Positions 28,001 through 36,624 are shown, numbered from the stretch's first letter. The stretch is 64,000 nucleotides of DNA from Gammaproteobacteria bacterium (GCA_026707735.1 JAPOWH010000010.1:124001-188000); one strand, 5' to 3'. Numbers and translations: made by a program. The notes: a model not told the origin generated them from the sequence alone.

Positions 28001-28802
28001 TCATTGGTTTGTCATATTGAACACAGTAATGGATCACCCAAATTTGGAACGACGCATCGGCGGCGAAGGATTGACGTTAGGACATTTGGAGTGGGACATC
28101 AAGGCGTACTTTACGTTGGGGGGCGCAATGCATGATGCCGCCATAGCAGCTTGGGGAATCAAAGGCTGGTATGACTACATTCGGCCGATCTCGGCGATTC
28201 GTGCGATGGCAGATCGAGGGCAGGGCTCCAACATCGATCTAGACTCGTATCACATCGAAGGAATTGGACTACGCGAAGGATTCATCGAACTTATCAAATC
28301 AGGTGATCCATTGGGGGGAGAAGCTGATGAGCATATAGGCAAAATCAAACTCAAGGCATGGCGCGGACCCGATTTCGTCGAGGACCCTCGGTCAGACGTC
28401 GCTGGAGTAGGCTGGGTCCGTGCGGAAAACTGGTGGCCATACCAGCGCCCTTCGTTCGTAACTCCTCCGTTCGCGGGGTATATCTCCGGTCACTCCACTT
28501 ACTCGGCAGCGGCCGCAGAAGTACTTTCTCAATTCACCGGCAGCAGCTACTTTCCAGGGGGACTGGGTCGGTTCGAAATACCCGCCGACACTTTCTTGAA
28601 ATTTGAACGAGGACCTAGCGAGGCAATCGAGCTTCAGTGGGCCTCATACAAGGATGCTGCGGACCAGTGTTCACTATCGCGAATCTGGGGTGGAATTCAT
28701 CCTCCTCAAGACGACATTCCTGGACGACTAATTGGTGAGGTAGTTGGATTGGATGCTTACAGAAAGGCAGAGCTTATGTTTGCTGGATCCGAGGTCGACT
28801 AG
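25056..28802 (+). CDS. lipoprotein fusion: VCBS/FG-GAP + ASPIC/UnbV + vanadium haloperoxidase-type PAP2 domain
   Basis: A 1248-residue exported lipoprotein (lipobox LLGAC, Cys20). Residues about 90-450 are FG-GAP/VCBS repeats with Ca-binding DxDxDG-like loops (DIDNDGSIE, DFDLDGDID, DYDRDGDLD, DFDNDGWLD, DYNNDGKID). Residues about 475-545 form an ASPIC/UnbV domain (GARVEIKSSGG, LGTGYLAQSTTVAHFGLG). Residues about 560-625 resemble an InlB-type beta repeat (GYLFSHWTSSGGG). Residues about 640-1248 match vanadium-dependent haloperoxidase-related enzymes. All three phosphatase/haloperoxidase motifs are intact: K1036-x6-R1043-P, S1144-G-H1146 and S1208-R1209-x5-H1215-x3-D1219. It could oxidise halides with peroxide or act as an exported acid phosphatase; sequence alone cannot decide. 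It follows the propeller gene by 212 bases. Confidence 0.9.
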   Translation: MSRHTHFAVIACTCVLLGACGGGGDNRDDKVAIHESGTSMAMATASLPDVDLRHCLDTNSDTTFNSVAESLGLCYQMEDATYFIDPSNPIERDLFDFSGGLAYADIDNDGSIELYVTHGGGKPSRLFTYQGGAFEQISDNNGIHPSTAEFGGYFVDLNGDSWVDFISVQHGGVEIFVNEKNGRFVENTDASRIYHNRATLSAAASDFDLDGDIDLAFAHWGTGWRGVKPLSEYLWLNDGTGRFRDRSPHLPIVPTQGSEHAFTPTFADIDSDGYPDLLMAGDFESSQVFRNVEGRWFEDITTSQITDKNGMGAAVGDYDRDGDLDWFVSSIWGDPGTFGDLYDGNRLYRNRDGVGGFEDVTRNANVRYGGWGWGSCFADFDNDGWLDLFHTNGSELFPEDRSVLFMGTPNGTFVESSQRLGVNHSDQGRGVLCVDYNNDGKIDIFVANNRKSPSVYRNDIDNGNYFLKVKLIGLPGNVEAVGARVEIKSSGGIQMQEIQLGTGYLAQSTTVAHFGLGTDEMVESVEVTWPDRFRSKTRLLNIEANKSLEVVQPEHEELVLSVVDGSGTGIYEKDDVVSLEAGTPEAGYLFSHWTSSGGGSFVDAKSQYTNFTMPENSVTVTANYLPVTSIDPDVSVARLWIEVLLQAIRNDYARPTVHARNLFHLSAAMYDAWTAYGNAEVPWLLGETRAGSECEFVRESTSADIESARAEAISYASYRLILHRFSRSPGRAIIVRDADVLMSFLGFDASTVERDASSANPALLGNHIANCYITLGGLDSANEQNDYANLRYRPVNQPLKPELAGNPNITDLNRWQPLSLVEFIDQAGNPSSSEPSFIGAEWGSVLPFALDEQDLNIYVRDEQKYWVYSDPGPPPFIDDSRSDWYRWGFEIVSVWSAQLDPADGVELDTSPASLGNVSSYPTTFDEYQAFYGDVFSDELNGGHPFNPATDLPYSPNIVKRGDYTRVLAEFWADGPDSETPPGHWFVILNTVMDHPNLERRIGGEGLTLGHLEWDIKAYFTLGGAMHDAAIAAWGIKGWYDYIRPISAIRAMADRGQGSNIDLDSYHIEGIGLREGFIELIKSGDPLGGEADEHIGKIKLKAWRGPDFVEDPRSDVAGVGWVRAENWWPYQRPSFVTPPFAGYISGHSTYSAAAAEVLSQFTGSSYFPGGLGRFEIPADTFLKFERGPSEAIELQWASYKDAADQCSLSRIWGGIHPPQDDIPGRLIGEVVGLDAYRKAELMFAGSEVD

Positions 28803-28831
28803 GCGCAGGCTTCGAGTTCAGATCGCGTTTG

Positions 28832-29290
28832 CTAGGGATTGTGCTGGGACACAATGCGATACCGCCCCTGTATAGATTCCACAAGACAAACTCCATCAAG
28901 GCGAAATTCGATTCCCATCTCAAGGGCCGGAACTTTGACAGACCGTTGGCGTGCGTACCCAATGGTTACGTGCGGTTGAAAGCCCTCATCGTCGACTACA
29001 GCTTCAAGTAGTCCGTGAGTGTCAACGCGAACTATGACGACTCGTGCGCGATTGCGGCTAGGGAACCCATCCATTTGTGTGGCGACTCCATCTAACGGAA
29101 AAGCGCTAGAGAATCTTATTGCCTTATCTATAGCAACAGGAAGCTTCTCAGCGCTCAAGTCCGCATAGAACCTCAGAGTTATGTGGTAGCGTTCCGGTCG
29201 TGTCCAACGAACCTGTTGCAGACTCGGTCGTCGATCGTGGATTAGGGTCTGGATCTTGCTGGGAAGAAACGTACCAATGAAGCATCGCAT
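28832..29290 (-). CDS. thpR: RNA 2',3'-cyclic phosphodiesterase (2H family)
   Basis: This is a 2H phosphoesterase that opens 2',3'-cyclic phosphates on RNA and was first known as LigT. It has 152 residues, a little shorter than the usual 175-180. The two catalytic HxTx motifs are YHITLRF and PHVTIGYAR. It is the last gene of nudE-cysQ-panE-thpR, starting 4 bases after panE ends. Confidence 0.9.
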   Translation of the reverse strand: MRCFIGTFLPSKIQTLIHDRRPSLQQVRWTRPERYHITLRFYADLSAEKLPVAIDKAIRFSSAFPLDGVATQMDGFPSRNRARVVIVRVDTHGLLEAVVDDEGFQPHVTIGYARQRSVKVPALEMGIEFRLDGVCLVESIQGRYRIVSQHNP

Positions 29291-29294
29291 GTCA

Positions 29295-30260
29295 CTAACA
29301 CTCCCTTGCGACCATTTCCTCTAGCTCCTCGATCGTGCAGTGTTTGCCAGCGCGTCCCGACAATGCAACTTGATGCCCAATCGATTGAACAATTCGATTG
29401 GCGGGCGTAGGGATCCCATAGAGACGACCAAGCTGAACGATTTCGCCGTTTAGGAAATCCACTTCGATGTTGCCTGTATTGCGCATGATGCTCTGCAGGG
29501 ACGAACCTCCGTGACGAGCGAATCCCTCCACGGGTGCGCCATTGATCTCTGACCGACGCTCACGTGACTCGGCTGCAGATGCGCACTCGATTCCGGCCGC
29601 TGCATAGCAGGCAAGTGCCTCGGACCGCAGAATGGACGCGATGTTTCGCGAGCCTGTTCCACATGCGGCTTGAACTGCATTGCTTAGGTTCCCAAGCAAC
29701 TTTGCGTACTTGTGCCGCATCACGGAGGAGTCAGCCACCGAACTGAAACCTGCGTTGCGTAGTGCAGCCGCGATGTCTTCAGCTGTCAAGTCGAGGCCTA
29801 CTGGATACCTCCCTACGTCCAGTGCGCCAGCGGTTTCTTCGGCAAAGTTGATGGCCACACCTGGTTCCAAGTGTTCTGCGGGAACCAGCACACACATTGC
29901 ATAGACGTTCTCAAAGCGCCGGAGCGCTGCCCGTTCATTAGCAACGCCGTTCTGACAACAAACTATGGGCGTTGTGTCAGGAACGACCTTTTGCAGGTCG
30001 ACTAGCGCTTCGTCGGTGTGCTGACCCTTCATGCACAGAAAGACGATGTCTCTCGCGTCGGATTCAAGATCTGACGGGTGGCAGATGGAAGGAATGTGAA
30101 GCACTTTGTCGTGTCGTGGAGATACAAATCGAAGTCCTTTCGAACGAAGGGAATTGAAATGCTCACCTCGAGCGATGAGCACGACGTCTTGTCCGTCGAG
30201 ATGCAAACGTGCACCTATGGATGCCCCAATGCCTCCAGCGCCATAGATGATGAACCGCAC
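29295..30260 (-). CDS. panE: 2-dehydropantoate 2-reductase family protein
   Basis: This is an NADP-dependent ketopantoate reductase-like enzyme of 321 residues, which in the pantothenate pathway makes pantoate. The N-terminal dinucleotide motif IYGAGGIGASIGARL is clear, as is the C-terminal SSLQSIMRNTGNIEVDFLNGEIVQLG (the PanE substrate-binding helix, with the more usual SM-D pattern altered to SLQSIMRN). The family is broad, so pantoate synthesis is likely but not certain. Position 50 bases after cysQ suggests co-transcription. Confidence 0.86.
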   Translation of the reverse strand: MRFIIYGAGGIGASIGARLHLDGQDVVLIARGEHFNSLRSKGLRFVSPRHDKVLHIPSICHPSDLESDARDIVFLCMKGQHTDEALVDLQKVVPDTTPIVCCQNGVANERAALRRFENVYAMCVLVPAEHLEPGVAINFAEETAGALDVGRYPVGLDLTAEDIAAALRNAGFSSVADSSVMRHKYAKLLGNLSNAVQAACGTGSRNIASILRSEALACYAAAGIECASAAESRERRSEINGAPVEGFARHGGSSLQSIMRNTGNIEVDFLNGEIVQLGRLYGIPTPANRIVQSIGHQVALSGRAGKHCTIEELEEMVAREC

Positions 30261-30310
30261 TAGTGTCTCCTAAAGCGTGTCAATCTAAGTTGGAGCAAGA
30301 TTGCTACCAC

Positions 30311-31135
30311 TCAATCACCAACCTCACCCACACTTGACAATGCAGCATTGAGTTCGGTAGCCCAAAAATCCGGCGAGTCTCCGCAAGCGAAAAAAGAAGG
30401 ATTGAGCAAGCTCTCCTTTTGGTTGTAGTGCAATGGAGCGCCGGACAGCAAACGCAAATGTCCTCCCGCAGCTCTCAATACAGCATGCGCGGCAGCCAAA
30501 TCCCACTCAGAGGTTGGTCCGCACCGAAGGTAGAAATCAGCACTTCCTTCAGCGATTCGACAGATTTTCCAGCTACTCCCCACATTTTCTCGCATGACTT
30601 TCCTTCCAGACTGCACCAAGTGCTCGGTGAAGCGATCATTGTTTGGCGTCGTATTGTGCCGACTCTCAAGGAGAACCAACGCACTCAAATCTACCTCTCT
30701 TGACACTATGGTGCGCCTCGTCTCAGTGGATTGCACAATCGCTTTGTGACCGACACAGTCACCGCTATACACGATTTCTTCGGTTGGAACGTTTACCACA
30801 CCCAGATTAGGCTTGCCATCTTCAATCAACGCAATATTGACGGTGAACTCGCCATTGCGATCAATGAAGTCGCGAGTGCCGTCCAATGGATCTACCAGCC
30901 AATACTGTTTCCATTTCCTTCGTACACGAGGACCGGGAATCCTCTCCTCTTCGGAGAGTATGGGGATAGAAGGGTCAAGTAGCGTCAACTCTCGGACTAT
31001 TACATCATGGGCTCGAAGGTCTGCTTGGGTGACTGGTGATTCGTCAGACTTCCTGTGCACAGTGAATTCTGAGTTATAGACATCGAGAATTTCCCGACTT
31101 GCCAGATTGGAAATTCTTACAAGCTCGTCAATCAC
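30311..31135 (-). CDS. cysQ: 3'(2'),5'-bisphosphate nucleotidase
   Basis: This Mg-dependent phosphatase of the inositol-monophosphatase fold removes the 3'-phosphate from PAP (and PAPS). It has 274 residues. Metal-binding motifs are visible: SEEE near residue 60, VDPLDGTRDFI near 83-93, and the C-terminal SEWDLAAAHAVLRAAGG. PAP is the by-product of sulfotransferases such as the one at 4.4 kb, so the two may be metabolically linked. It starts directly after nudE (the nudE stop codon lies one base upstream). Confidence 0.92.
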   Translation of the reverse strand: MIDELVRISNLASREILDVYNSEFTVHRKSDESPVTQADLRAHDVIVRELTLLDPSIPILSEEERIPGPRVRRKWKQYWLVDPLDGTRDFIDRNGEFTVNIALIEDGKPNLGVVNVPTEEIVYSGDCVGHKAIVQSTETRRTIVSREVDLSALVLLESRHNTTPNNDRFTEHLVQSGRKVMRENVGSSWKICRIAEGSADFYLRCGPTSEWDLAAAHAVLRAAGGHLRLLSGAPLHYNQKESLLNPSFFACGDSPDFWATELNAALSSVGEVGD

Positions 31136-31136
31136 T

Positions 31137-31673
31137 TCAGCTCCGCAATTCCATGCGGGCCAAAGTTAACGCAGCTATTGATCGAGCTTCAGTCAGTTGG
31201 TCAGATCTAAACAGACTATCCAGCTCACTCATTGGCCAACGAACGACTTCCAACGGTTCTGGCTCATCTCCCGTCAATGACTCTGCATACAAGTCAGTTG
31301 CCAAAATCACATGTATGGAAAATCCCATATGGCTTGGAGCGATGGTCAATTCACGTAGGTACTGCAAACGGCGAGCTCCGAGTCCCGCCTCTTCCTTGAG
31401 TTCTCGATTGGCTGCTTCATCGAATGATTCCGCACGCTCGACCCGCCCCTTGGGAAGAACAAGCTCGTAGCGATGCGTACCAGCCTGGTATTCACGCACT
31501 AAAATACACTCATGCTTGTCATTGACGGCACAGACTATGATGCCCTCGAAGCCCCTCTTGGGAAGTCGTTCGAAAGTCCTTGTTGCGCCATTGGAAAAGA
31601 CTAGATCGATTTGCTCAATGCTGAACAGTCGGCTGCTTGCCACGATACGCCTCTGACTGATTTTTGGGAGCAC
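31137..31673 (-). CDS. nudE: ADP compounds hydrolase NudE (Nudix)
   Basis: This Nudix hydrolase acts on ADP-ribose, Ap3A and NADH-type nucleotides in the cytoplasm; it has 178 residues. The Nudix box is complete (GRVERAESFDEAANRELKEE then AGLGA), preceded by YELVLPKGRVE. The adjacency to cysQ is the classical gammaproteobacterial order. A TATACT box at 31704-31709 (read leftward) is a plausible -10 element 30 bases before the start, though the only TTGCAA upstream is too close to be its normal -35. Confidence 0.92.
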   Translation of the reverse strand: MLPKISQRRIVASSRLFSIEQIDLVFSNGATRTFERLPKRGFEGIIVCAVNDKHECILVREYQAGTHRYELVLPKGRVERAESFDEAANRELKEEAGLGARRLQYLRELTIAPSHMGFSIHVILATDLYAESLTGDEPEPLEVVRWPMSELDSLFRSDQLTEARSIAALTLARMELRS

Positions 31674-31779
31674 GTCGATTTCCTGCAGCTTGAATGGCGG
31701 CTAAGTATAGGTGTACAAAGAATTTGCAAGACGGTTGTCCTCAAACGAAACCGGTATTAGGTGAAATCCTGCTGTGAAC

Positions 31780-32175
31780 ATGGACGAAGAACGAGTTCGC
31801 ATTGACAAGTGGCTTTGGGCAGCGCGTTTCTTCAAGACACGCTCCCGCGCCAAGGAGGCAGTCGTCGGTGGCAAAGTTCACATCGACGGTGAGAGAGTCA
31901 AACCAGCACGAAGCGTTCACAAAGGACAGACATTGACAATTACACTCCCTGCTCACCAGATCGTGGTTGTTGTGAAGGAGCTTTACGACCAGCGAGGACC
32001 GGCTACGGTTGCGCAGACCATGTACGAGGAAACCGAGGATTCTATTGCGAAGCGGACGGAACTAGCAGATAGGCACAAAGCCGCACGAGCAGGTCTAACG
32101 TTTTCGAAACGCAAGCCAAGTCGAGAAGATCGTCGACGCTTGGCGCAACTCAAGCAACGAGGTTACCAAGTGTGA
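31780..32175 (+). CDS. hslR: heat shock protein 15, S4-domain ribosome rescue factor
   Basis: Hsp15 binds stalled 50S subunits that carry peptidyl-tRNA. It is a 131-residue protein with the S4 RNA-binding domain at the N-terminus (VRIDKWLWAARFFKTRSRA, VVGGKVHIDGERVKPARSV) and a basic C-terminal tail (KRKPSREDRRRLAQLK), as in E. coli. I use the ATG at 31780; a GTG two codons upstream is possible. It is divergent from nudE. Confidence 0.94.
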   Translation: MDEERVRIDKWLWAARFFKTRSRAKEAVVGGKVHIDGERVKPARSVHKGQTLTITLPAHQIVVVVKELYDQRGPATVAQTMYEETEDSIAKRTELADRHKAARAGLTFSKRKPSREDRRRLAQLKQRGYQV

Positions 32176-32257
32176 CCGACAAGGGCCTATAAAGGAACAG
32201 AGTGATCCCATCGTGGATACGGAGCCCGGATAACATTCTCTTCATGAACATTTCAAC

Positions 32258-32265
32258 AGGAAGGA
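32258..32265 (+). promoter_or_regulatory. Shine-Dalgarno that points to the pckA start
   Basis: AGGAAGGA is a near-perfect ribosome-binding site with a 7-base spacer to the ATC codon at 32273. There is no ATG, GTG or TTG at that distance in any frame, which is the reason for placing the pckA start at ATC. Confidence 0.5.
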
Positions 32266-32272
32266 AGCAGTA

Positions 32273-33817
32273 ATCGAAGCACTTCAAGAACCCAAAAGGC
32301 ACAACGGTCTTGCTGCAGCCATACTTGCCGAGCACGCAATTAGCAATGGCGAAGGAATCCTCGTTTCTAACGGTTCCATAGCCGTTCAGACTGGAAAACG
32401 GACGGGCAGATCGCCGCGCGACCGATTCATAGTCGAGGAAGATCGGACGTCGAGAAAGATTGACTGGGGTCCAGTGAATCAGCCTATTGAGCCGCATCGG
32501 TTTTCGCTGCTTTGGAAGCGTGTCAGCGCATTTGTAGATGAGAGAGAGAGCTACGCAGGGCTCATGCATGTCGGTGCTCATCCCCAACACTACCAACCTG
32601 TGCACGTATGCACGCAGTACGCCTGGCACCAGATGTTCGCTCGTACGTTGTTCATCGTTCCTGAAGAATTCAATCCCCAAAACAAACCCGTATGGCAAAT
32701 ACTGAACGCACCCGATTTCGAGTGTGTACCTGAAAGAGACGGGACAAACAGCGATGGCGTAGTGATTGTGAGCCTTGCCGAGCGGAAAGTCCTGATTGCT
32801 GGAATGCACTATGCGGGAGAAATGAAGAAGGCGATGTTCGCTGTAATGAACTTTCTCCTGCCAGAGGACGACATCTTGCCTATGCATTGCTCGGCAAACG
32901 TGGATTCCCGTGGACGGGTGGCTCTATTCTTCGGATTGTCCGGTACAGGGAAGACAACTCTGTCCTCGGATCTGGATTGTCTCTTGATCGGCGACGATGA
33001 ACATGGATGGGGCACTGGAAGCGTATTCAACTTCGAAGGAGGCTGTTATGCGAAGTGCATAAACCTTCGAAGAAAGACAGAGCCAGTGATTTTCGACGCG
33101 ATCCGATTTGGTGCCATTGTCGAGAATGTTGTTGTAGACCCCAACACCCGGGAGCCCGACTATAGCGATTCCTCACTAACGGAAAACACTCGAGCCTGCT
33201 ATCCGCGTAGTAACGTTTTGTCGTGCGAACCAAACAATAGAGGGGGCGAGCCGGAGACAATAATATTTCTAACATGCGATGTAAGCGGTGTGCTGCCGCC
33301 GGTTTCTGTGCTGTCGCGGCAGGCTGCGGCATACCACTTTCTCTCTGGCTACACGGCGCAAATTGGTTCGACAGTCGTTGGTTCCTCCGAACCGTACGCA
33401 GCTACCTTCTCGGCTGGTTTTGGAGCTGCCTTCTTGCCCAGGCCGCCAGGAGTGTACGCGGATCTTCTGATGCGCCGACTTGCGTCATTCAATTCCCAAG
33501 TCTTTCTAGTGAATACTGGATGGACCGGGGGAACCTACGGCGACGGAAAGAGAATTGGAATACCGGAAACTCGAAAAATCATCGAAGCCGCGCGCTCAGG
33601 CGCTTTACTGCATGGTTCGTTGACGCACCTTCCTGAACTCAACCTCTCTATACCGGCACACATTGAGGGGTTGGACTCCAGAATCCTGAATCCTCGCAAC
33701 ACATGGTCAAACGAGAACAACTACGATGCGGCACGTAATTCTCTAGTCGCCAAGTTCAAGGGCAATTTCGCGAAGTTCATTGTTGATCGCGAAATTGTTG
33801 AAGCAGGTCCTCGCTAG
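32273..33817 (+). CDS. pckA: phosphoenolpyruvate carboxykinase (ATP), non-standard start
   Basis: This gluconeogenic enzyme converts oxaloacetate and ATP to PEP, CO2 and ADP. The P-loop [11 protein letters not shown], the metal-binding IGDDEHGW and the C-terminal [15 protein letters not shown] are canonical. The first standard start codon in frame is GTG at 32474, but conserved N-terminal sequence is encoded before it, including [19 protein letters not shown]. The frame is open back to a stop at 32231. From ATC at 32273, behind AGGAAGGA, the protein would have 514 residues, the normal family length. Alternatively a -1 frameshift could join ATG 32244 to this frame. The gene is real; its exact start is uncertain. 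Confidence 0.93.
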   Translation: MEALQEPKRHNGLAAAILAEHAISNGEGILVSNGSIAVQTGKRTGRSPRDRFIVEEDRTSRKIDWGPVNQPIEPHRFSLLWKRVSAFVDERESYAGLMHVGAHPQHYQPVHVCTQYAWHQMFARTLFIVPEEFNPQNKPVWQILNAPDFECVPERDGTNSDGVVIVSLAERKVLIAGMHYAGEMKKAMFAVMNFLLPEDDILPMHCSANVDSRGRVALFFGLSGTGKTTLSSDLDCLLIGDDEHGWGTGSVFNFEGGCYAKCINLRRKTEPVIFDAIRFGAIVENVVVDPNTREPDYSDSSLTENTRACYPRSNVLSCEPNNRGGEPETIIFLTCDVSGVLPPVSVLSRQAAAYHFLSGYTAQIGSTVVGSSEPYAATFSAGFGAAFLPRPPGVYADLLMRRLASFNSQVFLVNTGWTGGTYGDGKRIGIPETRKIIEAARSGALLHGSLTHLPELNLSIPAHIEGLDSRILNPRNTWSNENNYDAARNSLVAKFKGNFAKFIVDREIVEAGPR

Positions 33818-33892
33818 TCGTAACGGCAAACATTACCGAGCAATTGCGGTTAGCTGTCTGGCAATGTTCCTGTATTGATGTGAGCAACTAAA

Positions 33893-35461
33893 GTGGATGC
33901 GTCACTCGAATCTCGGTTGCAGCACATTTTTGGTTCTGCGGGGAAGATTCAGTTGGACCACGGAATCGAGAAGGAAGCATTGCGAATTTCTCGCGACGGC
34001 TATCTCTCACGAAAACCGCATCCTGCAGAATTGGGCGCGGCGCTCACTCACGAATCAATTACGACGGATTTCTCGGAATCGCAGCTAGAGTTCGTCACGC
34101 GTGTGCACTCGAGCATTGACGACTGTCTAGCGGAACTCGACGACATTCATCGATTCGTATATGGAATCATCGAAGGTGAGCGATTGTGGCCGGCAAGCAT
34201 GCCATGCATGCTCCGAGGGGAATCTTCCATCCCCATTGCAGATTACGGAAGTTCCAATGTGGGAAGGGTGAAAAGCATTTACCGAACTGGACTTGCGTAC
34301 CGGTATGGTCGCTACATGCAGTCCATTTCCGGATTGCATTACAACTTTTCCATTCCCGATTCGCTCTGGCAATTGCGGGCAGAATCTCAGGGCGAAAGCG
34401 ATTCACGGGAGTTTCGAGACGATAGCTACATGAGCCTAATTCGGAATTTTCGGCGATTGGCTTGGCTTCCCATCTACTTGTTTGGTTCCTCGCCGGCAGT
34501 GTGCGGATCCTTCATTTCCACGGCAGCTCACGGATTGAACGAACTCGATGGCGAATCCTTCTACTTGCCATATGCGACTTCCTTACGGATGGGACCATTG
34601 GGCTACCAAAGTACCGCGCAGGCATCTCATTACATTTCGTACAACTCGCTTGATGGTTACGTGCAAGACATGGTTGTGGCACTTAGCAAGCCGTATGAGC
34701 CTTACGAGAAGATTGGGACAAGAACGCCAGCCGGGGAATACAAGCAACTTTCTACTGCACTCTTGCAGATCGAGGCTGAATCGTACGGGACAATAAGGCC
34801 AAAGCCATTGTCCGAATACGGGCTTAGGCCGATCGAGTCGTTGAGACGTAACGGGATAGAGTACTTGGAAGTACGCTGCTTGGACCTGAATCCGTTCCTT
34901 CGAACAGGAATTGATAGCGCTACTGCTCGATTCTTAGACGCAATGTTGATCTATTGCTGGCTGATCCCTAGCGCATCCGACTCGGCAATAACATGGCAGG
35001 AAATTCAAGAGAACCAGCTCATTACTGTCCAAAGCGGAAGAGACCCTGCAGTTTCCCTGAGATTGGACGGAAAGGAACGAATGTTGCAAGATTGGGCGCT
35101 TGAAGTGCTGGGTGCCATTGAAGAGGTGTGCAGTTTCATCGATACTCTCTCGGCGACTACGGCCTATCGATCCTCCTGGGAGGTGCAGCAGCGGAAGGTC
35201 TTGGATCCTGACACGACTCCGTCGGCTCAAATACTTGCCCGAATGAAGGGCAGCCAACTGTCGTACTACAGACTGATCGATTCGTTGGCCAATAAGCATC
35301 AGCGCGAATTCCTTGAAACCCCGTTAAGCGGCGATCGCATTGACAGATTCGAGGAAATGTCGCGAAAGTCGCTTCAGATGCAGGAAGAACTGGAGAGGTC
35401 AGAGACTCAATCGTTCGAGCAACACTTGGATGACTACATGCATTTGGATGCTAGGAAGTGA
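33893..35461 (+). CDS. gshA: glutamate-cysteine ligase
   Basis: First enzyme of glutathione synthesis, joining glutamate and cysteine with ATP. It has 522 residues, matching the gammaproteobacterial GshA type, and starts at GTG. Conserved blocks are HGIEKEALRIS, HESITTDFSESQLEFVT (Mg/glutamate binding), SISGLHYNFS and EYLEVRCLDLNPF. Its stop overlaps the next gene's GTG start by four bases, so it is translationally coupled to the ACP phosphodiesterase gene. Confidence 0.95.
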   Translation: MDASLESRLQHIFGSAGKIQLDHGIEKEALRISRDGYLSRKPHPAELGAALTHESITTDFSESQLEFVTRVHSSIDDCLAELDDIHRFVYGIIEGERLWPASMPCMLRGESSIPIADYGSSNVGRVKSIYRTGLAYRYGRYMQSISGLHYNFSIPDSLWQLRAESQGESDSREFRDDSYMSLIRNFRRLAWLPIYLFGSSPAVCGSFISTAAHGLNELDGESFYLPYATSLRMGPLGYQSTAQASHYISYNSLDGYVQDMVVALSKPYEPYEKIGTRTPAGEYKQLSTALLQIEAESYGTIRPKPLSEYGLRPIESLRRNGIEYLEVRCLDLNPFLRTGIDSATARFLDAMLIYCWLIPSASDSAITWQEIQENQLITVQSGRDPAVSLRLDGKERMLQDWALEVLGAIEEVCSFIDTLSATTAYRSSWEVQQRKVLDPDTTPSAQILARMKGSQLSYYRLIDSLANKHQREFLETPLSGDRIDRFEEMSRKSLQMQEELERSETQSFEQHLDDYMHLDARK

Positions 35462-36078
35462 ATTTCTTGGCGCACTGCTGGTTGGCTAGACACGATGAAG
35501 CTCACATAGCCGGCGCGTTTCTGGGAGACTTTGTCAAAGGGCCTGTCCCCACTACCTATCCATCCGATGTACAGAGTGGGATTCGCTTGCACAGACACAT
35601 TGATTCCAAGAGCAATCGGATGGAGGAAATGCGAGCAACTTATTGGCGTTTCGGCAAACCATTGCGTCGTGCCGCGCCGATTTTGCTCGACTTGGTTGCA
35701 GATCATTTGTTGGCGGTCCATTGGAAAGCACATGGGGAAGGCGAGTTGAGCGATTTCACTAACTATTGCTATGGTGTTTTGACCAAGTTTGAGATGCCGG
35801 ATTCAGCCGCGAAGTTTCTAAAGCACACCATGGACCAAGATCTTTGGTCGACATACTCGGACTTGAACGTGATGTTGAGGATCATGCAGAGAATCTTGCA
35901 TCGCTTAAAGAACGAAGATGTCGCAGCACTGTCTGTAATAGCGAGAGACATCGATGTCTTCTATGATGACTTCCAAAGCTACTTTCCATTGATTGAAAAG
36001 CAAGCCGCCATTTGGTGGGCAGACAATGTGCCAGACGGCCAAGTTGCTCGAGTTGGTATGAAAGTGCGGAAGTCATGA
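35458..36078 (+). CDS. acpH: acyl carrier protein phosphodiesterase
   Basis: AcpH removes the 4'-phosphopantetheine group from holo-ACP. The protein has 206 residues and starts with the family signature MNFLAHCWLA, followed by GAFLGDFVKG, GIRLHRHIDS (metal-binding histidines) and DLVADHLLAVHW. The GTG start at 35458 overlaps the gshA stop (GTGA). Confidence 0.92.
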   Translation: MNFLAHCWLARHDEAHIAGAFLGDFVKGPVPTTYPSDVQSGIRLHRHIDSKSNRMEEMRATYWRFGKPLRRAAPILLDLVADHLLAVHWKAHGEGELSDFTNYCYGVLTKFEMPDSAAKFLKHTMDQDLWSTYSDLNVMLRIMQRILHRLKNEDVAALSVIARDIDVFYDDFQSYFPLIEKQAAIWWADNVPDGQVARVGMKVRKS

Positions 36079-36122
36079 AACTATGATGTCGCATAAGATG
36101 GTGTGGGAGGAGGTGTCCGTTG

Positions 36123-36611
36123 ATGCTCAAGTTTGACTACAAGCACAGCGAGTTTTGGGCAATCTTGGTTGTACTATGCGGCGGAGGCGCACTGGCTTTG
36201 ACGCTAGCGTTGGAACACGTCTTCAATTTGACGCCCTGTTCCCTTTGCCTTTCTCAACGCTACATGATGTTTTTCGGAGTTCTAGTTGCCGTGGGCAGCC
36301 TAACGGTGGATTCGCGGCTGGGGATTTTGCCGCTACTTTCCATACTATTCTTCTTGGGTGGAATTGGATTTGCCTTTTGGCACTTGTATGTGATATTTGG
36401 GCCTGACAACAGTGTTGCATGTCTCGCTGGCGCCAATGCCCTGATTAGAGATGGTTATCCCTTCGCGGATATATTGGAATCGCTGTTCGCGGGTTCGCCC
36501 GACTGTGCCGAGAGTGCGCCCACAATTCCGATATTGGCTCTCGTCGCATTTGTAGTGTTGATAGGATTGACGATCCAGCAATTTCGAATGGGGCCACGCT
36601 CTGCCTACTGA
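36123..36611 (+). CDS. dsbB: disulfide bond formation protein DsbB
   Basis: DsbB is the inner-membrane quinone reductase that re-oxidises DsbA. It has 162 residues and four membrane helices. The first redox pair is Cys39-Ser-Leu-Cys42 (TPCSLCLSQRYMM, with the conserved Arg for quinone binding), and the second pair is Cys100 and Cys128 in the second periplasmic loop. I use the ATG at 36123 with the strong GGAGGAGGT site before it. DsbC is at 43.3 kb; dsbA is not in this window. Confidence 0.94.
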   Translation: MLKFDYKHSEFWAILVVLCGGGALALTLALEHVFNLTPCSLCLSQRYMMFFGVLVAVGSLTVDSRLGILPLLSILFFLGGIGFAFWHLYVIFGPDNSVACLAGANALIRDGYPFADILESLFAGSPDCAESAPTIPILALVAFVVLIGLTIQQFRMGPRSAY

Positions 36612-36613
36612 CT

Positions 36614-36618
36614 AGGAG
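36614..36618 (+). promoter_or_regulatory. Shine-Dalgarno that points to the ABC-F CTG start
   Basis: AGGAG lies six bases before the CTG at 36625. An ATG at 36620 is only one base away, is in another frame and soon stops, so it does not explain the site. Confidence 0.5.
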
Positions 36619-36624
36619 CATGCT

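Noticed and set aside
32150..32887. 245-codon open frame on the minus strand over the 5' end of pckA
   Set aside because: The other strand carries unmistakable PckA motifs through this whole region, so this is an antisense shadow.
33832..33875. AACATT...AATGTT inverted repeat between pckA and gshA
   Set aside because: Only six pairs, long loop and no T-run; not convincing as a terminator.
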